Assembly: GCA_012517475.1 (NCBI GenBank)
Contig: JAAYUV010000066.1
Location: forward strand, 1 to 61,645
From: Peptococcaceae bacterium
GTDB lineage: Bacteria; Bacillota; Desulfitobacteriia; Desulfitobacteriales; Syntrophobotulaceae
DNA: 61,645 bases
Direction of reading: 5' to 3'
Each line of letters starts with the position of its first letter. Positions within the stretch are counted from its first letter, which is position 1. The notes beneath the pieces were generated by a model. It saw only the letters and a program-made list of their open reading frames with translations, was not told the origin of the DNA and did not search any database. The translations under genes were made by a program, and so were the position numbers. Below are positions 22,699 through 31,957 of this stretch, in pieces.

Positions 22699-22739
22699 AT
22701 TCTGGTTGTATGAGAATAATAATTTAGGGGGAATATATT

Positions 22740-23246
22740 TTGTTTTCGTTTTCTGATTCGAGCGCGGATTTGCTTTTTATTCTTACAATTGCATCTACAG
22801 TAATTGCTCTTTTCGCTTTAATTATGACTATTGTTCTATTTTCACGAATGAACAAGTTTAAAAAAGCCTACATAACTCTTCAGACTTTTTTATCGGGAAC
22901 AAAACTGGAAGATTTATTGAAAGCCAATTTGAAAGAAGTAAGAGAGCTAAGTCAGCAGGTTGCTAATCACGGATCCAGGATTAATCAGGCAGAAAATAAA
23001 CTCCGCGGCGGTATTGACCGTGCGGAGCTCATTCGGTTTAATTCATTTGACAATATGGGTGCTGAGTTAAGCTTTGCACTGGCCTTGTTGAATCAAGAAG
23101 GAACCGGGGTAGTCCTGACAGGTATCCATAGTATCGAAGAATGCAGGGTTTATGCAAAACCGGTAGAAAAGGGACAGGCAATGGTCAAACTGAACCCGGA
23201 AGAAAAACAAGCCATAGAAAGAGCCTGCAATACGATTAAAGTCTGA
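22740..23246 (+). CDS. DUF4446 family protein
   Basis: 168 residues starting with TTG behind AGGGGG. One N-terminal membrane segment (about 10-33) is followed by a coiled region and a compact domain with FNSFDNMGAELSFALALLN, typical of DUF4446 proteins found next to parB in Firmicutes. Function unknown. Its 3' end overlaps yyaC by 11 bp on the other strand. Confidence 0.8.
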   Translation: MFSFSDSSADLLFILTIASTVIALFALIMTIVLFSRMNKFKKAYITLQTFLSGTKLEDLLKANLKEVRELSQQVANHGSRINQAENKLRGGIDRAELIRFNSFDNMGAELSFALALLNQEGTGVVLTGIHSIEECRVYAKPVEKGQAMVKLNPEEKQAIERACNTIKV

Positions 23247-23850
23247 TCGTATTACTGATATACGTTTTATAAAACATATTACTGATGGCATCTGACATCT
23301 GCCAAATAATATTCAATCGGGTATTTTGGAGAACCATATATTGCATAAAACCGTTAATGTTCACAATGCCGGTAAGGTGGATTTCCCCCACTTCCGGCAA
23401 TTCCTTTTTTACCGCCGTTCCGGGTTTTAAAGGACCTTCAGCAAGAGTAATATATCCAATTGAATCAAGCCTGCCTAAACAGGCATCTAGGGCGATAATA
23501 AACGGATTGTGGTAACAACTGTTAATTTTTTTTAGAGTATCTTCCAGATTTTCAGCATGTATGGGATCTTCCAGCGTGCCCATCACGGATAACCCGGGTA
23601 TACATTTTTCTTTTAGTTTTGTTCCGGTAAGGGGACCCAGGCAATCTCCGGTAGAGCGGTCCGTTCCTATGCATAAAAGGATCACTTGTCTTTCCCTGGC
23701 ACGATTAATGTATTCTTGAAGCTGTTCCTGAATTTCGGCAATCCCTTTTCGGTCGGTATAGTGGGCTCTTAAATACTGATTTTCACTAAATACAGAAAGT
23801 GGATTCAAATTAATACCTCCAAACATACTGGTTATTAATTTTATTTCCAT
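23236..23850 (-). CDS. yyaC: YyaC-type spore protein (DUF1256, putative germination protease-like)
   Basis: Up to 204 residues of the DUF1256 family, related to the hydrogenase-maturation/GPR-type protease fold. Conserved segments are CIGTDRSTGDCLGPL, GTLEDPIHA and ALDACLG. Homologues are restricted to spore formers. A TTG at 23808 is preceded by GGAGGT at good distance and may be the true start. It converges on the DUF4446 gene. Confidence 0.85.
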   Translation of the reverse strand: MEIKLITSMFGGINLNPLSVFSENQYLRAHYTDRKGIAEIQEQLQEYINRARERQVILLCIGTDRSTGDCLGPLTGTKLKEKCIPGLSVMGTLEDPIHAENLEDTLKKINSCYHNPFIIALDACLGRLDSIGYITLAEGPLKPGTAVKKELPEVGEIHLTGIVNINGFMQYMVLQNTRLNIIWQMSDAISNMFYKTYISNTIRL

Positions 23851-24000
23851 ATTTAGTTATCTTTATGCGTGAATTGCGATAAAATGTGAGCATAGAGCAA
23901 TTAAAAATAGGAAAGATTTATTCCCGTGAGGATTAACGAAGGGTCGATTGTAACCGCAATATATCCGCGATATCATGTTATCTTGTGAGGGGTAATTACT

Positions 24001-25902
24001 ATGAGGCAAAAGTATCTTTTGATTGGAACCGCCGGTCATGTTGACCACGGAAAAACACAGCTTATTCAGGCTTTGACGGGTATCAGCACAGATCGCCTTA
24101 AGGAAGAGCAGGAAAGAGGAATTTCTATCGAGTTAGGCTTCGCGCATTTTGATCTTCCCGGTGGGAAAAGGGTCGGGATCGTTGATGTCCCCGGTCATGA
24201 GCGGTTTATACGTCAAATGCTGGCCGGGGCGAGCGGGATGGATGTAGTTTTATTTGTTGTTGCCGCCGATGAAGGAGTTATGCCTCAAACTCAGGAACAC
24301 CTTGACATACTTAATTTGCTGGAAATGAAAAATGGGATAGTCGTTATTACAAAAATAGATCTCGTTGATGAAGAATGGCTTACCATGATCGAACAGGATA
24401 TTAGAGAAAAGTTAAAAGGCAGTTTTCTGGAAAAGGCTTCAGTCTGCAGAGTATCTTCTGTAACCAGGGAAGGGATACCTGAGCTAATACAAACAATTAA
24501 TGAGGTCCTGGAAAGATCCGAGAGCAGGCGGATAGACTTGCCTGCAAGAATGCCGATAGACAGGATTTTTACCGTTCAGGGATTTGGAACGGTGGCAACG
24601 GGTACTTTGCACAACGGCTCTTTACAGAAGGGCCAGGATGTTGCAATTGAACCAGGGGGTCAGGTTGCTAAAGTTCGGAATATTCAGGTGCACGGAGATC
24701 CGGTTAATGAAGTATATGCGGGACAACGCGTTGCTATTAATTTAGGGGGCCTCGCAGTAAACGATATCCGGAGAGGAATGAATGTGGTGGTTCCCGGCCG
24801 ATTCGCTGTCGGACATATTGTGGATGTGGAATTAACCAATATCCCCAAGGAACAAAGAGACATAATTCAAAGACAAAGAATTCACTTTTACCTCGGTACC
24901 GCTGAGTGTCTAGGCCGAATTCATCTTCTAGACCGGGATTCGCTGCTTCCGGGCGAAACCTGTTTGGCACAAATGATTTTGGAAGAACCGGTTTTGGCTG
25001 CATTTGGCGACCGTTTTGTAATCCGCTATTATTCCCCTGTTACAACGATTGGCGGAGGAATCGTATTGGGTTTAGCGGCTTCTAAAAGAAAAAGATTCCG
25101 GGAAGATGTTGTGGAAGAACTGCGAATGAAAGCACGGGGAAGCAGCAGGGATTTGATCCGCAAGGAGCTCATACTCCCTGTTCCGGTTAAAGAGATAGCC
25201 ACAAAAACTGGTTTAGGTGAGGAACAAATTCAAATAACATTGGAAGAATTGGAAAGAGACTCTGAATTAGTGATTCTGTCCGAAGCAAACGCAAATCTCT
25301 ACTGGCTCAGTCAGTCTGCCCATGAGTGGGGAGATATTATATCAGCGGAGGCAGAAAAGTTTCAAAAACAATATCCATTACGCGGGGGAATCGGCAGAGA
25401 AGAATTAAGGAATAAGCTAAAAATGAATGTCACCCCGAAACATTGGCAGTCTGTGTTGGAGTGGGAAGCGAAACATCAATATATCAAAATAACCGGAAAC
25501 CTTGTTGAGTCGTTACCTGAAATCAAGCTTCCCGAAAAGATACAAACTCAGCTGAACTGTCTCTTGAAACAATGGAATGATTCAGGTATAAATCCGCCGG
25601 AATATAAAGAAGCTGCCGGACTCTGCGGGGTATCCGGGGAAAGATTCGAAGAATTTGCCGGATATCTGACAGCAAAAGCGTTATGGATTAAGGCGGGAGA
25701 ATATTATTTCTCGGTAGAAGCTTTGGAAAAAGCAAAGAAAGAATTGAAGGAATATTTGGAGGAGAAGGGACAGGTTACGGTATCCGAGGCGCGTGATCTA
25801 TGGCAGACTTCCCGAAAATATGCAGTCCCTCTCCTGGAATACTTTGATTCAATCCGTTTTACGAAGAGAAAAGAGTTGGTAAGGCGTTTATATGAAATTT
25901 AA
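24001..25902 (+). CDS. selB: Selenocysteine-specific translation elongation factor SelB
   Basis: It delivers Sec-tRNA-Sec to UGA codons that carry a SECIS hairpin. The 633 residues include an N-terminal GTPase domain (GHVDHGKT at 12-19, DVPGHERF, TKIDLVD), beta-barrel domains II-III, and winged-helix repeats in the C-terminal third that bind the SECIS. tRNA-Sec lies 6 kb downstream; selA, selD and any selenoprotein are not in the window. Confidence 0.97.
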   Translation: MRQKYLLIGTAGHVDHGKTQLIQALTGISTDRLKEEQERGISIELGFAHFDLPGGKRVGIVDVPGHERFIRQMLAGASGMDVVLFVVAADEGVMPQTQEHLDILNLLEMKNGIVVITKIDLVDEEWLTMIEQDIREKLKGSFLEKASVCRVSSVTREGIPELIQTINEVLERSESRRIDLPARMPIDRIFTVQGFGTVATGTLHNGSLQKGQDVAIEPGGQVAKVRNIQVHGDPVNEVYAGQRVAINLGGLAVNDIRRGMNVVVPGRFAVGHIVDVELTNIPKEQRDIIQRQRIHFYLGTAECLGRIHLLDRDSLLPGETCLAQMILEEPVLAAFGDRFVIRYYSPVTTIGGGIVLGLAASKRKRFREDVVEELRMKARGSSRDLIRKELILPVPVKEIATKTGLGEEQIQITLEELERDSELVILSEANANLYWLSQSAHEWGDIISAEAEKFQKQYPLRGGIGREELRNKLKMNVTPKHWQSVLEWEAKHQYIKITGNLVESLPEIKLPEKIQTQLNCLLKQWNDSGINPPEYKEAAGLCGVSGERFEEFAGYLTAKALWIKAGEYYFSVEALEKAKKELKEYLEEKGQVTVSEARDLWQTSRKYAVPLLEYFDSIRFTKRKELVRRLYEI

Positions 25903-26271
25903 AGTTGTTATAATACAATGCATTGATTTCTTTAATTTTATAGATTAGTTAAAATACAGTTATCATAATTTTACACTATTTTCACTGTATTTTTCATTTT
26001 TATGAGCAAATAATTAACAATGCAAATTATTATATAATAATATTGACACTTATTCTTTTACTATATAGAATTAAAAATACCGGAAGAGAAGAGCGTTTAT
26101 CTGTCTTTTTTCATGTTTATTGTATACGATATAATCTGGTATATATTTATTGGATTTTCTGAACGGACAGCCGGATAGAATAGCGTGACCGATAAACAGG
26201 AAGGGCGATAAAACTTGTCTCCGATAGTGTTTTTACACAATTTCATAAAACATATAGGGAGGATTTTAGGA
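25903..26271 (+). promoter_or_regulatory. livJ upstream region with promoter
   Basis: This is a 369-bp non-coding stretch, very AT-rich. A near-consensus promoter is seen: TTGACA (26043-26048), 17 bp, TAGAAT (26066-26071). It leaves a leader of roughly 190 nt before livJ. A second TATAAT is near 26130. No known riboswitch core is recognised in the leader. Confidence 0.6.
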
Positions 26272-27456
26272 ATGAAAGCGAAGAAGATCTTTACTTATGC
26301 TTTCGTGGCACTGATGTGCCTGGCCCTAGTTGTCGGCTGCAGCCCGAAAGCACCTGCGCCTGATGCTACAAAGGCAGCTGATGTCATTAAAATCGGCGGA
26401 AACTTTGAATTGACCGGCGGCGTTGCTGAGTTTGGCAAGAAAGGCGAAATGGGAGCCAAACTTGCTATTAAAGAAGCCAATGCGAAAGGCGGCATACTTG
26501 GAAAGAAAATCGAGTATGTTGGCGCCGACAACAAATCTGAAGCTTCAGAATCTACCTTAGCTACAACCAAACTTGTTACTCAGGATAAAGTTGTAGGTAT
26601 TATCGGACCAATGACCTCGACCAATACCTTAGCCGCAGTTCAGGTTCTCAATGACAATAAAGTTCCTCTTATTACCCCGACAGGAACCAATGCTACGGTT
26701 ACTGTTAAAGCAGACGGAACATTAAACAAATGGATGTTCAGAGCATGCTTTATCGATCCTTTCCAGGGTGAAGTTGCTGCTAACTTTGCTATCGATCAAC
26801 TGAAATCAACCAAAGCCTCCATTATTATTGACCAGAAGAGCGATTATGCCAAAGGTCTGGCTGCCAGCTTCAAAGAAACTTTTGAAAAAGCCGGAAAACA
26901 GGTTATCAGCACTGAGCAGTATGTTGCCGGACAAGATAAAGACTTCCGTTCCATTCTTACCAATATTAAAGCCAAAAATCCTGATGTTATATTTGTTCCT
27001 GGCTATTATGGCGAAGTTGGCTTAATTGTGAAACAAGCCCGCGACCTTGGTATGAAGATGGCTATGCTCGGCGGAGACGGCTGGGGAGATGACAAACTTC
27101 TGGATATCGCCGGTAAAGATTCTTTAAATAACACTTTCTATGTTGACCATGTTGCTTCTGACGATCCTGCCTTAGCAGCTTTTGCCGCATCCTTCAAAGC
27201 CGAATATAATCAAGATATCAATAGTTTCGCAGTTCTTGGTTATGACGCAGCTAAAATGATGATCGCTGCAATCGAAAAAGCTGGTTCTACAGATACCGCA
27301 AAAATCCAGGCCGCTCTGGAAACCATGTCTGGCTTCAAGGGAGTAAGCGGTGAAAGCACAATTGATCCGAAGACTCATAATCCTAAGAAGAGCGCTTCCA
27401 TTATCAAATTTGTAGATGGCAAGAAAGTCTTCGCAGCCAGAGTCAATCCTAAATAA
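26272..27456 (+). CDS. livJ: Branched-chain amino acid ABC transporter, substrate-binding lipoprotein
   Basis: Extracytoplasmic binding protein of 394 residues. A lipoprotein signal ends in LVVGC (Cys23), and a type I periplasmic binding fold follows (IKIGGNFELTGGVAEFG, GIIGPMTSTNTLAA, PLITPTGTN). The start follows AGGGAGG. It is the first gene of livJ-H-M-G-F. Ligand specificity (Leu/Ile/Val or another amino or carboxylic acid) cannot be read from sequence. Confidence 0.93.
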   Translation: MKAKKIFTYAFVALMCLALVVGCSPKAPAPDATKAADVIKIGGNFELTGGVAEFGKKGEMGAKLAIKEANAKGGILGKKIEYVGADNKSEASESTLATTKLVTQDKVVGIIGPMTSTNTLAAVQVLNDNKVPLITPTGTNATVTVKADGTLNKWMFRACFIDPFQGEVAANFAIDQLKSTKASIIIDQKSDYAKGLAASFKETFEKAGKQVISTEQYVAGQDKDFRSILTNIKAKNPDVIFVPGYYGEVGLIVKQARDLGMKMAMLGGDGWGDDKLLDIAGKDSLNNTFYVDHVASDDPALAAFAASFKAEYNQDINSFAVLGYDAAKMMIAAIEKAGSTDTAKIQAALETMSGFKGVSGESTIDPKTHNPKKSASIIKFVDGKKVFAARVNPK

Positions 27457-27539
27457 TAAGAAAATATATTCATATTCGTAAGGGATGCAAGATACTATCA
27501 AATAGATAAGTTTATAAACTGCTATCCCATATATAAAAG

Positions 27540-27565
27540 ATATAGGGGGGGAAACCCCCCTATAT
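27540..27565 (+). other. GC-rich hairpin between livJ and livH
   Basis: An 11-bp perfect stem (ATATAGGGGGG / CCCCCCTATAT) with a 4-nt loop and no T-run. It is placed after the abundant binding-protein gene and before the permease genes. It fits an mRNA processing or 3'-stabilising element rather than a full terminator. Confidence 0.65.
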
Positions 27566-27603
27566 TGATGCTAATAAATACTATAGTGAATAGGAGTGAA
27601 GAT

Positions 27604-28494
27604 ATGGGAAGCGCCGGAGATCTGATTTTACAGCAATTAATTAACGGAATATCTCTAGGCAGCATATATGCACTGATTGCATTAGGTTATACCATGGTGT
27701 ATGGCATAATTCAGTTAATTAATTTTGCCCATGGTGATGTTATGATGGTGGGAGCGTATATTGGCTGGTTTTGTACAACGGTTCTTAAATTTTCTTTCTT
27801 GCCGGCTCTTATAGTGGCCATGTTCCTTTCTGCTGTTCTAGGGGTAATTATTGAAAGAATTGCATATAAACCATTAAGAAATGCTACGCGATTAGCGGCT
27901 TTAATCACAGCCATTGGAATGTCTTTCTTTTTAGAATACGGGGGAATGCTGATCGTAACACCCCAAACCCGGACTTTTCCTTCTGTTTTTCCTCAAACCG
28001 TATATACTTTTGGTAATGTTGCCTTCAAATACGGCGATATCGTTATCGTTATTACGACTGTTATACTTATGCTTCTCTTGCAGTTTATTGTTAAGTATAC
28101 CAAAACAGGTAAAGCGATGCGCGCGGTGTCTTATGATAAAGATGCAGCTAATTTAATGGGTATTAACGTAAATAATACAATTTCTGCAACCTTTGCTCTG
28201 GGTTCTGCCCTGGCGGCAGCAGCAGGAGTTCTGATTGGTGTATATTTCAATACCATCGATCCATTAATGGGGATTATGCCCGGATTAAAAGCATTTATTG
28301 CTGCAGTACTGGGAGGCATTGGCATCATTCCGGGTGCGATGCTGGGTGGTTTGGCAATGGGTTTAATAGAGTCCATTGTAAGTGGAATTGGTTATTCAAC
28401 ATGGCGTGATGCAGCCGCTTTTATTATTTTGATCGTTGTCTTATTGATTAAACCAAATGGATTGCTTGGCAAGAATATCCGAGAGAAAGTGTAG
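27604..28494 (+). CDS. livH: Branched-chain amino acid ABC transporter permease LivH
   Basis: Inner-membrane permease of 296 residues, about eight hydrophobic segments, with the family pattern SLGSIYALIALGYTMVYGII and NFAHGD. The ATG at 27604 is preceded by AGGAGTGAAG; an upstream ATG in frame (27565) lies inside the hairpin and is less likely. Confidence 0.94.
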   Translation: MGSAGDLILQQLINGISLGSIYALIALGYTMVYGIIQLINFAHGDVMMVGAYIGWFCTTVLKFSFLPALIVAMFLSAVLGVIIERIAYKPLRNATRLAALITAIGMSFFLEYGGMLIVTPQTRTFPSVFPQTVYTFGNVAFKYGDIVIVITTVILMLLLQFIVKYTKTGKAMRAVSYDKDAANLMGINVNNTISATFALGSALAAAAGVLIGVYFNTIDPLMGIMPGLKAFIAAVLGGIGIIPGAMLGGLAMGLIESIVSGIGYSTWRDAAAFIILIVVLLIKPNGLLGKNIREKV

Positions 28495-28504
28495 GTGAAC
28501 TGCT

Positions 28505-29437
28505 ATGAAGCTTTTTAATTTGAAAAATGCGTTAATTCTTGCGGCGTTAATAGCAGTTTATGCAATTGTGCAGATGACTGCGGTTGCGGGAACGCTTTCT
28601 CCTTTTTATTTAATGACACTGGTTCTGGTATGTGTGTATATCATCTTATCTGTGAGTCTTAATCTGATTACCGGGTATACGGGACAACTGGCAATCGGTC
28701 ACGCAGGATTTATGTCAATAGGTGCTTATGCTTCAGCTTTTATCGTTGTCAAGATGCAGGGTTCACTGATATCCGGTCTTCTTTTTGGGGCTTTGATCGC
28801 TGCGATTGCCGGCATCATTATCGGGGTTCCGACTCTGCGTTTAAGAGGGGACTATCTGGCTATTGCTACACTGGGAATGGGTGAAATCGTCAGAATTATA
28901 CTGTTGAATACCGATTACTTGGGTGGTGCAACAGGGTTTTCCGTTCCAAAATCCGTAGATTGGACCTGGGCGTTTTGGATTATGGTAGTGAGTGTAGTGA
29001 TTATCCGAAACTTTATTAATTCATCCCATGGACGAGCTTGTATTTCTGTTAGGGAAAATGAAATTGCCGCTGAGGCCATGGGCATTAACACAACAAAATA
29101 TAAAGTTATGGCATTTACTATCGGTGCAATGTTTGCCGGTCTTGCAGGCGGACTTTATGCCAACTATATGTACATCATTCAGCCAATGTCTTTCAGCTTT
29201 TTGAAGTCATTTGATATCCTTGCAATGGTAGTATTGGGAGGGCTGGGTAGTATAACCGGTTCAATTATCGGAGCAGGCCTTATGACAATCCTTTCCGCAT
29301 ATTTAGCCAATTTCCCTGAAATGCGTATGGTCATTATTGCCGTTCTTCTGATTCTCCTTATGATTTTCAGACCGAACGGGATTATGGGCAATAAAGAGTT
29401 TAAACTTAATTTCCTTATTTCTAAAAAAGAAAGGTGA
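28505..29437 (+). CDS. livM: Branched-chain amino acid ABC transporter permease LivM
   Basis: Second permease, 310 residues with many membrane spans. The signature segments are LNLITGYTGQLAIGHAGFM and FINSSHGRACISVRENE, the EAA-type loop contacting the ATPases. It is 10 bp after livH and overlaps the frame before livG. Confidence 0.94.
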   Translation: MKLFNLKNALILAALIAVYAIVQMTAVAGTLSPFYLMTLVLVCVYIILSVSLNLITGYTGQLAIGHAGFMSIGAYASAFIVVKMQGSLISGLLFGALIAAIAGIIIGVPTLRLRGDYLAIATLGMGEIVRIILLNTDYLGGATGFSVPKSVDWTWAFWIMVVSVVIIRNFINSSHGRACISVRENEIAAEAMGINTTKYKVMAFTIGAMFAGLAGGLYANYMYIIQPMSFSFLKSFDILAMVVLGGLGSITGSIIGAGLMTILSAYLANFPEMRMVIIAVLLILLMIFRPNGIMGNKEFKLNFLISKKER

Positions 29438-29442
29438 AGAGA

Positions 29443-30210
29443 ATGGCATTACTCAAAGTCGAAAACTTATCAAAATCCTTCAGCGGACTAAAGGCTGTCT
29501 CGAACCTTGAGATGGAAATTAAGGAAGGAGAACTGATCGGTCTGATTGGTCCGAACGGTGCCGGGAAAACAACTGTGTTTAACCTCCTGACCGGTGTCTA
29601 CGTCCCGACAGAAGGAACGATTACCTTCCAAGGGAAAAAAATGAACGGCTTACCGCCGTATAAAGTTTCTTATTTGGGTATGGCCCGGACATTTCAGAAT
29701 ATCCGTCTATTTGGAGATCTAACCGTTATAGACAACGTGAAAATTGCTTATCACCAGCATGTCTCTTACAATACATTAACCGGTATATTGCGGCTTCCCG
29801 GCTTTTTCAAAGGGGAAGCCGAGATGGAACAAAAAGCGTATGAGTTTTTAAAGATTTTCGGGCTGCATGAGAAAGCCAACGAATTAGCAAAGAATCTTCC
29901 TTACGGGCAACAGAGGCGTTTGGAAATCGCGCGTGCGCTTGCAACCAAACCTTCCCTTCTTTTACTGGACGAGCCGGCTGCAGGGATGAATCCTCAGGAA
30001 ACGCAAAACCTTATGGAACTGATACGCTGGATTCGTAAAGAATTTAATCTTACCATTCTTCTGATTGAACATGATATGTCTTTGGTCATGGGGGTATGCG
30101 AAAGAATCTATGTTCTTGATTATGGGATGGTCATTGCTCACGGAACGCCTGATGAAATAAAAACGAACCCAAAAGTCATCGAAGCGTACCTGGGAGAGGA
30201 GGCTATCTGA
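29443..30210 (+). CDS. livG: Branched-chain amino acid ABC transporter ATP-binding protein LivG
   Basis: ABC ATPase of 255 residues: Walker A GPNGAGKTT, signature LPYGQQRRLEIARAL, Walker B LLLLDEPAAGMNP, and the C-terminal extension IEAYLGEE usual in LivG. The start at MALLKV (29443) has AAAGGTGA upstream. Its stop overlaps the livF start (TGATG). Confidence 0.95.
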   Translation: MALLKVENLSKSFSGLKAVSNLEMEIKEGELIGLIGPNGAGKTTVFNLLTGVYVPTEGTITFQGKKMNGLPPYKVSYLGMARTFQNIRLFGDLTVIDNVKIAYHQHVSYNTLTGILRLPGFFKGEAEMEQKAYEFLKIFGLHEKANELAKNLPYGQQRRLEIARALATKPSLLLLDEPAAGMNPQETQNLMELIRWIRKEFNLTILLIEHDMSLVMGVCERIYVLDYGMVIAHGTPDEIKTNPKVIEAYLGEEAI

Positions 30211-30914
30211 TGCTGACATTAAATAACATTAACGTATATTACGGTGCAATTCATGCCCTCAAGGGAATTTCTTTTGAGGTAAATAAAGGGGAAATTGTTA
30301 CACTGATCGGTTCGAATGGTGCAGGGAAGAGCACCTGTCTGAAGACAATTTCCGGATTACTTCGCCCGAAAGAGGGTACTCTTAGTTTTAAAGGAAATGA
30401 CCTGACTGCGGTAAGCGCCCCTGAAATAGTTTCCAGAGGAATTTCCCAGGTTCCCGAAGGCCGAAGGATATTTGCCAATATGTTGGTTTCGGAAAACCTT
30501 GATCTCGGGGCTTATCTCCGCAAGGACAAAGCAGGGATAAAAGAAGATATGGAAAAGGTTTTTTCACTTTTTCCCCGTTTGAAAGAACGGAGAAGACAAT
30601 TGGCCGGAACTCTCTCCGGCGGTGAACAGCAGATGCTGGCTATGGGCCGGGCGCTGATGTCCAAACCGGAGCTTTTACTTTTAGATGAACCATCCATGGG
30701 ATTGGCGCCGATCTTAGTAAAACAAATCTTTTCCATTATTCAGGAGATTAATTCTCTGGGAACAACCATCCTGCTTGTAGAACAGAACGCCAGGATGGCC
30801 CTTTCGATTGCAAATAGAGCCTACGTTTTGGAGACAGGAAAAATAGTTCTTTCAGGTGATTCGAAGGAATTAATGGAAAGCGAAGAAATCCGAAAGGCAT
30901 ATCTTGGCGGTTAA
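30210..30914 (+). CDS. livF: Branched-chain amino acid ABC transporter ATP-binding protein LivF
   Basis: Second ABC ATPase, 234 residues: Walker A GSNGAGKST, LSGGEQQMLAMGRAL, Walker B LLLLDEPSMGLAP, C-terminal RKAYLGG. This completes the five-gene importer. Confidence 0.95.
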   Translation: MLTLNNINVYYGAIHALKGISFEVNKGEIVTLIGSNGAGKSTCLKTISGLLRPKEGTLSFKGNDLTAVSAPEIVSRGISQVPEGRRIFANMLVSENLDLGAYLRKDKAGIKEDMEKVFSLFPRLKERRRQLAGTLSGGEQQMLAMGRALMSKPELLLLDEPSMGLAPILVKQIFSIIQEINSLGTTILLVEQNARMALSIANRAYVLETGKIVLSGDSKELMESEEIRKAYLGG

Positions 30915-31047
30915 GCGTAAAGTCCGCAACCTGTGCATAGAATAATTCTGAAATATATTCTTCGTTTCAATTAACAGGAAAAAATTAAAATGTGACGAAT
31001 TAAAATTGTATAGGATTCTTTTGAAGTGTACGGAAGGGGGCAATAAT

Positions 31048-31674
31048 ATGTATGTCCAACAATTCATGACTTCCCAGGTGATAACGGTATCTCCTGATGA
31101 AAGTATCTTTAATGCAATGAATATCATGAAGACAAAAAGAATTAACAGACTGCCGGTAATAAGCAGCGGGAGGCTTGTTGGAATTGTCTCTGATGGTGAC
31201 TTGCGGGCAGCGTCACCGTCACCCGTTACATCCCTGAGTAAATTCGAAATGAACGAACTCCTTTCCAAAGTCAGTATTAAAGATGTTGCTGTAAAAAAAG
31301 TAATAACCTGTAGTCCGGATACGCTGATTGAAGATGCAGCCCTGCTCATGAGAGAAAATAAAATTGGAGCGCTGCCGGTCATTGAAGGCGAGAAGCTGGT
31401 TGGAATCATTACCCAAAATAACATTTTGGACGCATTTCTGGATATCATGGGGGTGCGCAGTCCCGGGAAGAGAATTGTTGTAGAAGTCCGGGACGAGGTT
31501 GGTATTTTCAATGAAGTAACTGCCGTAACCCGGCAATACGGTGTTGATATCACAAGTTTAGCTGTATATCATCTGCCTAACCGGAAAGTTCAAATTTTAT
31601 GTCACTTGGACGGTGATAAGGCTGAAGAAGCCGTAAGCTCACTGATTCAAAAAGGATTTAATGTCACCCAATAA
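31048..31674 (+). CDS. CBS-CBS-ACT domain protein (AcuB-like)
   Basis: 208 residues. Two CBS domains (about 1-65 and 75-140, with INRLPVI.SGRLVGIVSDGDL and GALPVIEGEKLVGIIT) are followed by an ACT domain (VEVRDEVGIFNEVTAVTRQ). The start follows GAAGGGGG. Such proteins sense adenylates and amino acids and resemble AcuB of Bacillus. It follows livF by 133 bp and precedes a terminator, so it may respond to the amino acid brought in by Liv; that link is inferred. Confidence 0.85.
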   Translation: MYVQQFMTSQVITVSPDESIFNAMNIMKTKRINRLPVISSGRLVGIVSDGDLRAASPSPVTSLSKFEMNELLSKVSIKDVAVKKVITCSPDTLIEDAALLMRENKIGALPVIEGEKLVGIITQNNILDAFLDIMGVRSPGKRIVVEVRDEVGIFNEVTAVTRQYGVDITSLAVYHLPNRKVQILCHLDGDKAEEAVSSLIQKGFNVTQ

Positions 31675-31714
31675 TTTGAAATTGAATTTGCATACCAATT
31701 GCTTTACATTAGTG

Positions 31715-31745
31715 AAAAATACTCAGGTTAGCCTGGGTATTTTTC
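31715..31745 (+). terminator. Terminator after the CBS-ACT gene
   Basis: Stem AAAATAC-CAGG / CCTG-GTATTTT with a short loop and T-run. A second small hairpin (AGAAGG/CCTTCT) follows at about 31750-31767. Confidence 0.8.
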
Positions 31746-31837
31746 ATCTAAGAAGGAAAAACCTTCTAGATAAAGGCTAAATATTTTATTTAAGCCGTAG
31801 ATGTGCTAAAATGGTGCAACAGACTTCAAATAAAGAT

Positions 31838-31935
31838 GGGGACGTATGGCGGCTGGTGCCGTTCCCGGACTTCAAATCCGTGTGTCGGGGCGCAGAACGT
31901 TCCGAGGTGTGTTCGATTCGCACACGTTCCCGCCA
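31838..31935 (+). tRNA. selC: tRNA-Sec (anticodon TCA)
   Basis: A 98-nt tRNA. An 8-bp acceptor stem (GGGGACGT / ACGTTCCC, one G-T) stacks on a 5-bp T-stem (GTGTG/CGCAC), the 8+5 pattern of bacterial tRNA-Sec. The anticodon loop is CTTCAAA (TCA), the variable arm is long, and G-CCA is encoded. An extended -10 (TGCTAAAAT at 31804-31812) lies upstream. An ORF read through this gene into cvpA is an artefact. selB is 6 kb away. Confidence 0.97.
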
Positions 31936-31957
31936 TTCCGCAAAGAGGAGGGGATTT

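Noticed and set aside
27565-27603. Upstream ATG of livH
   Set aside because: It lies in the hairpin without ribosome site; ATG 27604 has AGGAGTG and matches the family start.
31811-31957. Extended N-terminus of the cvpA frame
   Set aside because: The segment is tRNA-Sec; a start with a good ribosome site is at 31958 and family similarity begins there.
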